64,000 bases of DNA from assembly GCA_022495005.1 (NCBI GenBank), contig JAGYXB010000157.1, forward strand, positions 186,001 through 250,000, written 5' to 3'. This document shows positions 9,295 through 21,568 of the stretch, one piece after another. The notes beneath the pieces are model-generated. The model had not been told where the DNA came from and did not search any database. It worked only from the letters and a program-made list of their open reading frames with translations. This stretch comes from Rhyacophila brunnea (Eukaryota; Arthropoda; Insecta; Trichoptera; Rhyacophilidae). The translations under genes and the position numbers were made by a program. Every line of letters starts with the position of its first letter. The stretch's first letter is position 1.

Positions 9295-11084
9295 ATACTA
9301 TGGTTATATGTTAATTATTGTAAGTATAAAATTTTGTCATATTAAGCTATGTTACAGAGAAGAGATGGCCGTATATCATTAAAATTTAAAAATTTATTAG
9401 ATTCAATAAAAACATTACTTTATAAATTGATTGGTACGGTCGTATTAGGCATGTTATAACAAGTACTACACATAATTTTATATAAATATATACGATATAG
9501 TTGTATTTCTAATTTGTATACTAACCTATTTTTTTCTTTATATTATGGTGGTTTTTATACGTATTTTTAAATATTTTAGTTAACGCAAAATTTTATTTAA
9601 ATACTATACGGCCATATATTTCCGATACAGCTCACGATTAACTGAGATACGTAGAAATTTTCGGATACGTCTATAAATTTGATTTCTAGGGCACGTATTT
9701 CACTTATTTGGTAATATTTTTGTAAGTATAGGCACCAATAATTATTATATTAAAATTTGTGTAGGGTTATAATTATGTATTGTCAATACACTATAAAAAA
9801 TGAGGTATTTTTTATAGTAATACTATCTTTTATAGTGTTAACTGTCAATTCATGGAGGAACTGCATTGTATTATTTGATTAATTATTTGTTTAATTAAAT
9901 AAAACACAAATTTATCGTACTTATTCCACTTTTTTAAAGTTTTAAACTTAATATTATATTTGATGTAATTCCAATTTATAATTATTGAGTAGAGGGGTGG
10001 GAGTTTTTAATGGGAAAATTTTAAGGAGTAGAGAGCAAGTACGTTTGGACTTTTTTAAAATTAATGTGTTATTACAAAATGATAACATAAATTATATAAT
10101 ATTTTACATGTTGTATTTTTTTGTCAATAGCTATTTCGGTGGAACCACCATTAGATAGTCTTAATAATGGTGTTACAACTGAAATAGCTACCAACTAAAA
10201 AAACTACCTTAACTACTTCTACTACTAACCTTAAAATGTAATTTATTTTATAATTTTGTAAAATGTATTTCTAAAAAGTAGATGCCAACTCAGTCAATAA
10301 TATAGTGTTATTGCTATTTATTTGAAGAATTCTCAGCTATTTGTTTTTAATCCTACTTTATCTTATACGGAGAAGAATTTTGTTTTTCTTTTTACCTTTG
10401 AGTAAAAAACAATGTGAATATATTCTATTAATTAACACATTGAATCTTTTATTCCAACAATTCTCCATACCCATATTACGAATAATATGAACTATGGGAA
10501 ATATAAATTTAATAATATATTCTATTCAAAACATAAACTTAAGTATTTTTTTTTATTTGGGCAAATTTTCATTACAAATTAAACAAGTAATTGAGTATAA
10601 AAATTGGTATACAAAAACGTAGATTTGTATTACACAATTACAGATTAAATATTAAAATGTATAAACGTAAGTAGGTATAACGTGAAAATTAATATAATTA
10701 ATTTCATGCTATCATGCTAAAGGAAAATATTCAAATTTATATAAAATTAAAAGTAGCTCCTGACATCAAAAAGGTTGAACATCTATGGTGTACTTATACT
10801 AGTATATATGTATGAAAAGAAGCCAAACTTTGACGCAAGTGGAAAAAAGTAATTTATCAGACGCTAAAGTAGCGGACGGTTGACAGATTTTCGCTCGTAT
10901 AGTTGTGTACATACTGATCTTTATTGACAGATTCCAATCATATAATATGTTGGAAATAAACTCTACTGAGTTTCATATTAGTTTCACAAATATAGTATAC
11001 TTCATATCGCTGAAAAAATAATAGTTAATTATGGAATAGTGTACTATTGGCTGCACTTTTCAGTGGACTGTAAATTTGGTGGAA
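9295..11084. other. AT-rich spacer with one strong hairpin
   Basis: Very AT-rich DNA without a supported gene. Apart from the hairpin at 10128-10190 and a weaker inverted repeat around 9790-9840 (acactataaaa against ttttatagtgt), I see only low-complexity sequence. Confidence 0.45.
10128..10190. repeat. Imperfect 26-bp inverted repeat
   Basis: The arm starting TAGCTATTTCGGTGGAACCA pairs with the arm ending GTTACAACTGAAATAGCTA around a short loop (about gatagtct). There are a few mismatches. It could be an RNA hairpin, the termini of a tiny MITE, or a remnant of a larger element. No partner copy was found in the window. Confidence 0.55.
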
Positions 11085-11505
11085 TGATTGTGATGGTGGA
11101 GTAGAGGCGGGGGGGTTAAGTGTAGGATTCAGGTACTGACTTTTGATATTGTTGAAGCTGGCTCCGTGGTCTGGTTGTCACTCCTGGTCACACTGTTAAT
11201 TTCGCCTGGTATTGCTTATTGGGTCACCCGGCGCGCGGCACTTGAGGGTAAAAAATTGTTTAGGTTATAATTGTCATTAAATTCACGATTGATGAATGAC
11301 TGAGTATGTGCTTTGAATTACTCGTTAAAGACGGTTTAGCTGTTAATGCGTTCGTTGTCTTGATGAAACTGAATGATTTTCAATCACGGTCGACTGATGA
11401 CCCGTAACTTAGTTGCGCCTGGATTTGCGACAATACTGATGATTTGAGGTAGGAGGGAAATATAGGGACGAGGGCAACCATAATTAGGCCAATCAAATAT
11501 TATAT
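11085..11505 (+). repeat. LTR-like dispersed repeat L, copy 1 (diverged)
   Basis: GC-richer than its surroundings. It aligns by eye to 18795-19440 at gggggtt, tcaggtactgac, atcacggtcgac, gacccgtaact, tgcgacaata and gaggtaggagggaaatagg. Both copies are non-coding and lie in the same orientation 7.3 kb apart, but the DNA between them has no gag-pol, so they are not the two LTRs of one intact element. They look like old solo LTRs or another long non-coding repeat. Class uncertain. Confidence 0.4.
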
Positions 11506-11849
11506 TATATTCAAAATAAAATATATTGAGAAAAGCACATTATACTTATTATAATATTCTAAAAAACTGTAATTAAAATTATTAGAAAATATACTGTAAA
11601 ACGCTTTTACTTTAATTCTAAGTAAGTAGGTATTATTAAAAAATATGTTTTAATGGCTCATACTGATTGCGATAGACGTTGATTCAAGTTTTCTTTTGTC
11701 TTTTTTTAAAAGTATTTTGTCTTAAATATAATATAAAACAAATAATATTTAGCGACAGATAATTGAAACCTCAATTGAGGGAATCGAAGAGGGCATTGAC
11801 ACGAATTATACACATTATGTGATATTTTCTACATCATTGAAGTGGCCCC

Positions 11850-12245
11850 ACCAAACAACACCTGGTATTGATCGGGCGTATCACGGGACCGTATGTTTGG
11901 TGTGAAACATCATTTTTTTATGACTGAAAACGTCTCAGGAGCAATTATCCAAGACTGAGGTCGTAATTTTATACTGAAATGTAATTTGACTGACTTTAAA
12001 TTAAGAGTACCCTTGGGACTCTTGGGAGAGAAGACCGCATAGAAGCAAAATTAACAATTGTAGTAAGTAACAAACGCTCATACAAAACTGAGTAATCTAA
12101 GTGAAGAGTTTTTCACGTTGGCAATAATTGACGCCGGAAATTTTATAAATTCATCAAAAATCATCTTTGTGGCGACCAGATCAGACGGTCCGATGGGCCC
12201 AACAGCTGGTTGAACCAATTTGACCAGCTTTTCCCTTTCCGTATA
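11850..12245 (-). mobile_element. LINE-Z 3' region, copy 1
   Basis: The minus strand carries gttgggcccatcggaccgtc, ctggtcgccacaaag, then cttcacttag, aagtcagtcaaa, acctcagtcttgg and a gtcataaaa block. The same ordered landmarks occur on the plus strand at 35540-35830 and 53595-53910. In the 35-kb copy they follow LINE RNase H and C-terminal motifs, so this is the 3' end and UTR of an R1/Jockey-type LINE. No open frame survives. Confidence 0.55.
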
Positions 12246-12559
12246 CATACAAGGATATTCCCAGATGATGGATCTGGTTCCCGCACCATGTCATATGTTT
12301 GACCACTGCATTATGCAGAAATTGTTTGAAGGATGGGCGATATTCAACAACCAAAGAATATGCAGTATTCATGGACTGAGATAATTTCGTGAACTTGTGG
12401 CAAATATAAATAATAGAAACGTCTTCTAGAGATGGTAATGACCCACACAATATTATATTTACAATGATGATGATAATGATAAAAATGTAGCATGCCTTCA
12501 TATAACCACTTAAAAACTATATGGTCTGTGTCGTATACATAATATACAGTTTCATGTAA

Positions 12560-12860
12560 AAAAAAATACTTTTCCCGTCTTTTCCAACTACGCACATCGT
12601 CCATCCAAATACACCCGTAAGCTGAGTCGTGTTTATACGACATCCCCGAACATTATAGTAAAAAGTTTTCTCACCCCCGTCCGCAAACTTTTCCGGGTGG
12701 GGAGGAGGGTGGGTGAAGTTGCGCGCCGTACTAAATTACCAGAGCCTGCGGAGGCTCGCCGCACGCCCTGCTGCATATGCGACATCAAACGAAAAACCAG
12801 AAAGAACCAGACGAAGAGGGGTGAAAACAAATTGACAAACATAACGATTTGGCGAGATAC
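12560..12860. other. GC-richer unique block, function unknown
   Basis: Stands out from the AT-rich surroundings, with CpG-containing sequence (gttgcgcgccgta, ggctcgccgcacgcc) and a G-rich run (ccgggtggggaggagggtgg). Short frames on both strands have no recognisable domain. It could be an exon or promoter of an unseen gene or a GC-rich piece of a mobile element. Confidence 0.3.
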
Positions 12861-15795
12861 GTGAAACTATTTTTTTTCTCGCTGCACTGGTTGGAAAAGA
12901 AAGAAAAATGTCTTAGTAGTACAACAAAATAAATTTTGAAAATAATGCAATCTTCAAACATAATAAATATATTATTAATACATTTTCGTGGTAAACAAGG
13001 CATATTAATTAATAATTAGTTTAGGTAGGTATTTATATTTTTACGTAAATAAAATCTGTATGCTAAAAGAAAACGACGATAAATTTAATGTAAAGTCACT
13101 AAAAGGCGAAAATAATTTCAGTTTTGTAGGAGTTTTGACTTTGATAAGAGACACATAGATGGCGCGGCCTATTGACTAGATACCGCAAGCACTATGTAGA
13201 TGGATGAGGATTTAACTCTAGGTACTCCGTAATTTTTATCTCTCACAGTCTTATAGCCAGTCAACTTACAGGGTTTCCATGGAAATAAGCCGAACCGAAT
13301 GGTTTGTGACGGTCTCACCTTACGCCGAAACCGTTTATTGCCGTAATAAAACTTGTCGAGTGTTCACCCACTTATCTTCGGAGTTGTATATACGGGCGCC
13401 GCCGTGTTCCATTATGCTCCATTCAAATAACAGTGTTTGTACATGCGCGTTTATTTGAAACAAGTATTCCTTATATTAAAACAGAAAAATATTTTTTCTC
13501 TATGGTCAGTTTTTGATGTCTATGGGCACTTAACTGTCAAATAAATGACAATTTCTCACATTTTGCCGCTAGATATCCCTAGTGGTCCATATATTTTGAA
13601 CTCGCTATTACATTTTTACTTTCATATTATTTCTTTTATTTTTCGATTAATACTACATTATGGCCGGATAATCCGAATGCCGAATAAACGTTATTGAATA
13701 AATAATCATTACAATATAAACAAATGAAAGTAAATGGTTATCGTGATAGTATACCTAATACCATATAATTATTATGCATAAATCGATTCAAGCATAATCA
13801 TGTGAATTGAGTTGTTCAAAATATTATATTACTTGTATTTATTTGATTTCATGAATCTGCGTCTGATGTGTATTTACTAACGAGACTCTTAAATTTGAAA
13901 GCGTCGCTGCTTTTACGAAATTTGCGGCATTGTAGATTAGCTTTATCTACGAAAGCAAAGTTTACTACCTATAAATAAAGCATTCATGATTGAATAAAAT
14001 GAAGCACCAATTATAGAATCAATTGTAAAATAGATAGTACCATTAGACAAGTATCAAAATAATACACTGAATCATAATGAAATACGGAAGAAAACACGTA
14101 CCTATGACAATTATCAACAAACGCTGGCTGTCAGTTGCGATCTGTCAAAAATGGACTCTGCCGTATTTAGCAATCGGTTCGCTAAACTTATGGTAGAGAA
14201 GCATTAGGTGTTCGGGTTCGGCGAGATGCTTATGTACTAAATTTGGATGAACGCAATTATACGGGCGTATTATATATCTGGCGTAAAATCGCATTCGAAA
14301 ATTTTGGATGAACACCCTATTAGTCTGATTTGCTCTGACCCTTTTCATCATACAGGTATTTTATTTTGAAACTAAGCACCTTACACTATCAAGATTCGTT
14401 TCTGGTGATAAGTGTGGTTTCTCGTTGTCAAATGTGATACCTACCTGAACTGAACTAATTCTTCGGTAAGTCCATCTGATTATTTGGTCAAGCGAGGCAT
14501 TTTATCGTGTTAATCTATTTTTGTATTCTGTTTGAAGTATTCTCTGTTATTGTCGATTAATCTCTGTGAACTCTGAATATATACTAAGCCGGAAGCGTTT
14601 TCATTTTATAAATAAAACATACTTAGTATAGTTTTTTATATGAAATTGATTAATTTAACGACTTTAATATGACTTATAAAACTATAAAAAAATTAATCAA
14701 AAATTTTAATATTAGGTTCTTAATTCGATAAAACAAAGAACTAATTTGATTTAAGTTTCTGCAATTTAAGGCGATGTCTTTACCTACCAGAGGCACCTAG
14801 CGGAAAAATATGAAGCTTGCAATTTGAGACATTTTTCTTTTAATTTACAATTTCAACCGTTTTAATTAATAAATAATATGTATCTGAAAATATTAAAAAA
14901 AAAATATTTTTAATTTTTAGTCAAAGATAAACTTACAATTATTGCAAAAAAATGTAATGAGATTTTGTTGCAAGACCCTCATCTTATTATTACATATAAT
15001 ATTTTATGGACATATTTATTATTTAAATTTAGTTTATCAAGTTTTCTATATTTTGACGTAGAGATTTTGGACTAATTATTGGTTTTAATATTTTTTTATA
15101 TTTATTTTAAAACAAGGCTTTTTAAAATATAATGTTGTAAACGTATTAAATTAATAATATGTAATGTTCACTATGTGTAAAAATAAAATAAAATTTGTAT
15201 TTGAATTTGAAAATACTTAGGGTCCAAAAACACGCTGAAAAATATTATGTGATTTTTTAGACCCGGGACCCACGACATTATAGACATGACGTGTTATCGT
15301 ATGATTATCGTGGGCGTCGACAAATACAAAACTCGGAAATTGTTAATATTATTTAAATATATTTTTTTGAAATTTTTTTTTATAAAAATAATTAAAACGT
15401 CCGAGTTTTAACGTATCTGAGTAAAAAAAACTCTAATAAAGTCACCCACGTTCGATTGTTTTTCCAATAGTTAAACTTCCTCGTTTTAAAGAAATAGATT
15501 TCTTTGTCTGGAAAAAAAAATGATACAATTTCCGCTCCCCTATACATTTTCTTAACCTTCGCATTATTCATCACGTATTTGGAAAACTTATTTTTCGTCA
15601 GACGTGACCAGACCACGTATTCATAACAAGTTATTGCGTTACTCACAAAATAAGTAAATTTATACGCAAATATGGTATCCTTGCAATATTTTGTCATATT
15701 TATGTATCTATATCAAGAATCCTTACATAATCAATATCAATAAAATATATAATATTATATAGTACCTAAATGATGATACACTATATTTTATATTA
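12861..15795. other. AT-rich spacer, no gene supported
   Basis: Mixed sequence with slightly richer patches at about 13140-13420 and 14110-14350. Open frames are at most about 100 codons and show no domain. A single pogo-like string (ggccggataatccgaatgcc) at about 13662 has no matching partner end nearby, so I do not call an element. Confidence 0.4.
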
Positions 15796-16268
15796 TTTTA
15801 CCACGTTTATATTAGTTCGTATTCTTGTGTGTTCAGTACAATTTTTTTCTTGTTTGTCCAAAATTTTTAACTAACTTCCCGACTAATTAGATATTTGAAA
15901 CTTTTAGAATATATTAGAACACGGCGATAATGCATTATTTTACTACTTTTGGCCATCTTTAAGCAGAATTGAATTTATTTTCAGTTAATTCTGTTTTGTA
16001 TGTTTCGGAAAAAAATCGTTAAAAGTAATATTTATTACTCACTATTATTGGTTGCTAAGGGATCCTAGCAACTAAATTATTGATATATACGTGCGTTACT
16101 ATGGAAATCAATATGAAGTGTCAAAATAACATTTCAGTATATTTTTTCAGTATTTCTATCAAGTACATTTTTTTTTGATCGTTTAAGCTAGTCAAGTCAA
16201 GTTTATATGATTCAACAGAAAATTTAAAAGCGTTGTATATAAAAAGTTCTTTTTATCCTGTAATTATT
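15796..16268 (+). repeat. Dispersed repeat X, copy 2
   Basis: Same landmarks and orientation as the copy at 6250, from tttaccacgtttatattagt to aaagttctttttatcctgta. It faces copy 3 (minus, 17664-18163) across about 1.4 kb, so the two could pair as a large inverted repeat. Confidence 0.65.
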
Positions 16269-17663
16269 ATGCAAGTAAATTTGAATTATATTATTATTAT
16301 TTCCACGGTATCTGAGAAAAACCCGACTATAATTTTATTTTTCTTCTTATTATTCTATTTCTCAACGCTCTACGCCTCCAAGAACTGATGGTCGCCTATC
16401 TTTTCTGCATCTTTCAAAATAATGATATTTAACAGCCATCCAGAGTACCTACTAGAATTTTATTGATCTGAAGAAAAGGCAGGGAAGATTGAGACTCTCT
16501 TTAGTCATCCATTGTATGTGGCCGAAACAAGTCCAATATCACGTTTTTACCTTAAAATGCACGTCTGTTTTTTTAGTTTTTAGTTTACGTTTACGTCAGT
16601 TTTAGTATCCTCTATAATATAATTATCTGTTATCAAAGTTCAGTAAAAGATTTTTCAGACCCTTCATAACCTGCTATGACTCGTTTCGATAAAGCTGTCT
16701 GCCATGAGCGATATATATCAGTCATAAAAACCAACAGCTGATTACCAGCATCCAACATGTGACATTTAATTTTAACCGAGTGCAGCACTGAGTTTCCGAA
16801 ATTTTCTTTTATATTGCGAACCATCAGTTATTTTAGGCACAATTTATTGATATTAATATACTTATTAAACTATTTTTTTTATAAATGCATGTAGTCAACT
16901 ACTATTATAATATATCTAAATATTCCCCACGCCGTGAGCAGTGGCAAAGGGTGGAGATAGGCTGTTAAGATCCGACAGAAATAGTGCACACAAAATTTTG
17001 TCGGTCAAACGTAATTAAGACTACAATGTGTATAATGCTTGTTAGTTTTTAAAATTCAATTAAACCCTACCTAATCCTAGCCATAGTATATAATAGTCAA
17101 AAAATATTTGTTTATCTTTAAAAGATCTAAAATTATGCCATTAAAATATAGATAATTTTATGTTTTATAGACAGAAGAATATTTTCTATCAACTATGGTT
17201 TGATTAGGCAGGTCTTAATAAATTTTAAAAAAAAACTAATACCATTTGTAATAAGTATTTCTTTTTGTGAATTTAACGAATAAGTATGACTGAAAAGTTG
17301 TAAACAATTTTTGTTGGATCACTCGTAGGATACCAACACTATTATGGTTCGGTTTGGGCAGGGTTTAATTGAATTTTAATAACTAACCAGTACTATCTGC
17401 AAATTGTATTCTTAATTCAATGACCGACAAAATTTATTGAGCACTATTTAGGTCAAATCTTAACAGCCTACCTTCACCCCTCGCCGCTGAGATATTGTAT
17501 TGTTTTATGACTCATGTAAAAATATTAATTTTAATATTTTATCAATATATTATTATTAATTATTATCTAAATGTACACCTAACTACCTACATTAATATGT
17601 TTGAATACCTACAGAGATTTTTATATTATAAAACATAATGAAATATTTTCAATTTATTATTAT
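16269..17663. other. Spacer between inverted X copies
   Basis: AT-rich and without a supported gene. Around 16970-17470 short similar phrases (gaccgacaaaatttt, taacagcctaccttcaccc) appear in opposite orientation at the two sides (16935-17000 and 17420-17490), hinting at an older inverted-repeat element about 550 bp long. Confidence 0.35.
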
Positions 17664-18163
17664 AATAATTACAAGATAAAAAGAACTTTTTATATACCAC
17701 GTTTTCAAATGTTCTGTTGAATCATATAAACTTGACAATTCTATGTATTAATAATTTAGGACAAATAAGGCAATTGTCAACAAATCATTTTTTTGCTATT
17801 TAGCAACAAACAAACAAATATAGAATACTAAAATGTCATTTTGATTTCGACAGTAACGCACGTAAATAATAATAATTTAGTTGCTAGGACCACCCCCTTA
17901 GTAACCAATAATATTGGATTGGATTACGGATTTCTTCCAAAATAACTTTTCATACAAAACGGAATTAACTGAAAATGCATTCAATTCTACTTAAAGATGG
18001 CTAAAAGTATTAAAAGAATGCATTGGCATCGTGTTCTGATATATTCTAAAAGTTTCAAATGTCTAGCTAGTCGGTAAGTTAGTTAAAATCGATTCCAAAA
18101 TTTGTACTGGATAAACAACCACCGGACAAACAAAAATGCGAGCCAAGAAAAATGTGGTTAAAT
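17664..18163 (-). repeat. Dispersed repeat X, copy 3
   Basis: Reverse orientation copy, beginning aattacaagataaaaagaac and ending with the complement of the accacgttt start. It keeps a block (ccggtggttgtttatcc, agttatttnggaagaaatccg on the minus strand) that is also in copy 4 at 55838 but shortened in copies 1 and 2. Copies 3 and 4 therefore seem to form one subfamily. Confidence 0.65.
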
Positions 18164-18794
18164 AAAGTCCCAACTCGTTTTCTAAAAACAAATTTTTCCA
18201 AAATAATATGCGGGAAACACAAAAATAGCAACGTATGAAAAATACATTTTAAACTTTGACCAATAAATTTTTCTGTAATAGAAACACGCTACTTTTGAAC
18301 TGTATGGGAAAATAATCAAACTATGCGTACAATATTATATTGACAGTTTTTATTTTTGTATTTTTCAGAACCATACGTCAGGTTTGAATATTATTATTTT
18401 TAGATATTTTGATACGGATTCTGTTCTGCTTCTGACTGGTAAGATGACACTTACTTGAGGTTTCCGAGCACGTCTGATATAGTCAAAACCGAAAATAAAA
18501 AGCCAAAAAAAAAACAAAAGATTTACCCGTAGGTACCCGTGCGTAATAAAATGAAGTGCATCCCGCACTAAAGGTTTATTTGGCGGTTTATCATGTAATA
18601 AAATAACACGCGCGGCCGGGAAAAAAGAATTTTCACCTAGCGCAAGTCGGCGGTGTAACTCTGCAGACTTGGAACGACGGTCTTAGAATTAAACGCACAT
18701 ACGAGTGAATGTCTTAAAAAAAGTTTTTTTTTTTTTCGAAAAACTGGAGCGACAAAACTTTCACTTTAACTTTTAAAAATGAAATGGAATCAGA

Positions 18795-19440
18795 AAATCA
18801 TATTGATGGCACTTGATGATACTGGTTGGTGGATTAGGTACGGATCAAGAGGGGGGTTCAACAGGATGCCAGACACTGACTATTTATCTTGAGAGCGCTG
18901 AAGTCGGTTCGATGTTCTCGCGCACTGGTAAACGGACGGTTCTGAATGTCACTCTAACGGTTTCACTTGGTTTTGGGATGAATGATAGACGCGACGTTTG
19001 CTCAAACCGTAACAAATTTAGCGCAACGAAGGTCAAACAGAGGCATTTTGGATGAATCATTCTGTAGTTAACGCGGCTTTGTTCGTATCGTATCAGATAG
19101 AGCTCGATAGCTTTAAAAAACCAAGGCGCGTCGACTGTTTTGTAGTAACTGCCTGTAACTTCAAAAGGGTACTCGATGGACGAATCAACCTGTACGCACA
19201 GTAGTATACAAATAATTCCAAGTGCCAGTTAGCGACTGTCAAACAATAACATGCCTGCACGCGTCCGCTTTCTTGATGTCACTCGAGCTAACTAAATATT
19301 ATTCGCAATCACCGTCGACCCACGACCCGTAACTGCTGATCGCCTTGGTCTTGCGACAATAATAAATAAGGATGTGAGGTAGGTAGGGAAATAGGGAATG
19401 ACGGCCACCAAACTTGGCCCAACAAAAGATCAACTTATTT
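18795..19440 (+). repeat. LTR-like dispersed repeat L, copy 2
   Basis: The longer and GC-richer of two related copies, the other being 11085-11505. Landmarks are ggtggattaggtacgg, ggatgccagacactgac, caatcaccgtcgacc, cgacccgtaactg, ttgcgacaata and gtaggtagggaaatagggaa. An 80-codon frame at 18813-19055 is inside the repeat and has no domain. No clear TG...CA ends or target duplication were found, so LTR is a guess from length and composition. Confidence 0.4.
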
Positions 19441-20034
19441 TTTTTACTTAAGTTAGCAGATTGTATGCGTGGAGAATAAATGTTATTGCTTTATTAAGTT
19501 GAATATACCACAAATAAATAATATCAAATGCACCAATATTATATTAATACTCAGACGTATCAAATGCAAAACTCTCAGAGACCATACAAAGAATGTATAT
19601 ATTAGAGATACTAACAAAATTTCGGACGTGATCAGACGCGAAAACGAATAAATTTTTGAACTGTGTGAAATATACGAAACTAGGATGCCTCTGATGATGT
19701 GCGGTAAGATAAGTACTTTTTATTAATACGGATGTTACGATTTAAAGATACAATATTTCTGTGAGAATAAGCATTGTCAGCAAAATCCGTGGCATACGAA
19801 TTGATCGCAGAAATATTATTTAATTATTTTTATATACATTTTTCACAGGCCGTTAGCGGTAACGGTTAGGGCTTACTCAGTGAGAAACATCGCATTGTCA
19901 TTACACACATTTTTAGTTTACAAATTTCATGCAAATCTAATAACCAATTTTAAATAAAAACTTTTACCCCAGTAATATTTATTATGTTAAAATGCATTTC
20001 TCACCGAAGGCATGGGATACTTAGTGTTAGCATT

Positions 20035-20078
20035 ATTCAATCGTGAATAGTTCCATAAATATGCTATCACGATTGAAT
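20035..20078. repeat. Hairpin, ~15-bp stem
   Basis: ATTCAATCGTGAATAG pairs with CTATCACGATTGAAT with one bulged base, around a 13-base loop. The right arm resembles neither E nor D termini. Confidence 0.5.
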
Positions 20079-20744
20079 GGATATCTCACTCCACTTTATT
20101 TTGATCGTGTAACAGTCACTCAGTATTGCCAAGCCTCGTTCTACATATCTCACTAGTTTTCATATCTTATATTATTGATTTTATCGTACCTATGTAAATT
20201 GTTTGTACTTGTCAATCCAAAAATAAACTCGTCATCACCACCAGCAACAACAAGTCTTCATCTGATCACATTCACGTTCTATTAACTACTTATTGAAATT
20301 ATCCGTAGTGTTAACCAAGTACAGTCGTGCGTCTCAGACATTCCGCATCGAGTGGAATGTTGCTTCAGCCATTGCCATTCGGATCGCGAGCTCTCTTTGC
20401 AAAATGCTAACTCCCATGATTTGTATCCCCAGGAATTAGAAGGTATCGACACTCTCGATTATTTACCCGTGAGTGAGTGCGCTAATCAACGATACATTTG
20501 GATCTGAACAGGAGCACATTACTTTATTGTATATTTATTTTGTATTTTATTAATAGTCGGCTTAAAAGTACGTTAATAATAATATGATAACTTATATTAA
20601 GTTAAAGAAATGTTGAAGTATTTTATATATATTGTGTTTTCACTGTCTCTACATTCCGACATGAATCTTTTCCGCCTCACGAAAAAGTTTCTTAACATAT
20701 TTATTTACAAGAAATAGATATTTCTGCTTGATGATTGAACATGA

Positions 20745-20776
20745 GTAAAGTGTGAAATCATGATTTCACACTTTAC
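20745..20776. repeat. Perfect 32-bp palindrome
   Basis: GTAAAGTGTGAAATCA is followed without any spacer by its exact reverse complement. No other copy of the arm was found in the window. Perfect spacerless palindromes of this length are unlikely by chance, even at this base composition. Confidence 0.85.
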
Positions 20777-21477
20777 CTACCATTGAATCATGACATTTGT
20801 AATATATGTATTTTCTTTTATCTAATCGCTCACTTTTCATATATTGTACATACGCAACTGTACGTTATCTAGAAGCAAGAGGTGATATTACTTTACTCAC
20901 CACAACATCCGGAATACAAATGACACTTAACTAACTAAATTCTGGAAAAAGTGGCTTTTTCCTTAACGCTCAGGAAAATACACTTAGGTACGAATTCAGA
21001 GTAAGCCAGTTTGAATATTAGTGACAGAACGTTTTTAAATTAGGATCAATAATTTTGCCTTCCATAAAATCTTCATCTTTGTAGATTGCACATCAATTAT
21101 ATTTATAGGTTTATTTTGATGTTTATTCTGATCATGAAAAAATGGATACTAACGTCATCAGTACAATATTTTGGTTATATTCACATTGTAGCCCATTATA
21201 AAAAGGTTAGAACGTATTTAATTATTGAAAACATGGCGATGGAATTTCTACTATATGAGAAATTATTTTTTAATGGTACTAATTTGACTTCATAACTAAA
21301 AATAAAGTACCTACGTATATTATTATTATCATCATTAATGAAGCTACCTTGTTATTAACTGTTTTATTAAATATAATAATAATATACTGCTATGTTGTGT
21401 ATTAGATCAAAACTATGTACATGTGATATGTTATTTATTTATTTATTTAAATAATATTATTTTCGGCTCACCACTAA

Positions 21478-21568
21478 ATCACTAATAAGCATCATTATTG
21501 ACTGCTGGATGAAGGTTATCCCTATCAACTTTCACTATTATTACTACCACGCACTTCCACCAAACATA
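21478..21568 (-). mobile_element. LINE 3' tail fragment, inverted
   Basis: The plus strand shows atcattattgactgctggat followed by gaaggttatccctat, the antisense of the widespread arthropod LINE 3' motif (gtccactgctggac plus cctcccc), then a stretch ending ccaccaaac that also matches the antisense of 1540-1600. Only this 3' end is present. Confidence 0.45.

Larger units (their letters stand above)
19441..21477. other. Spacer with two palindromes, no gene
   Basis: No domain-bearing frame. The notable features are the hairpin at 20035-20078 and the perfect palindrome at 20745-20776, annotated separately. A more complex stretch at 20300-20520 is unique in the window and unrecognised. Confidence 0.4.

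Noticed and set aside
13655..13690. pogo-like terminus ggccggataatccgaatgcc
   Set aside because: No matching inverted end within a plausible distance.
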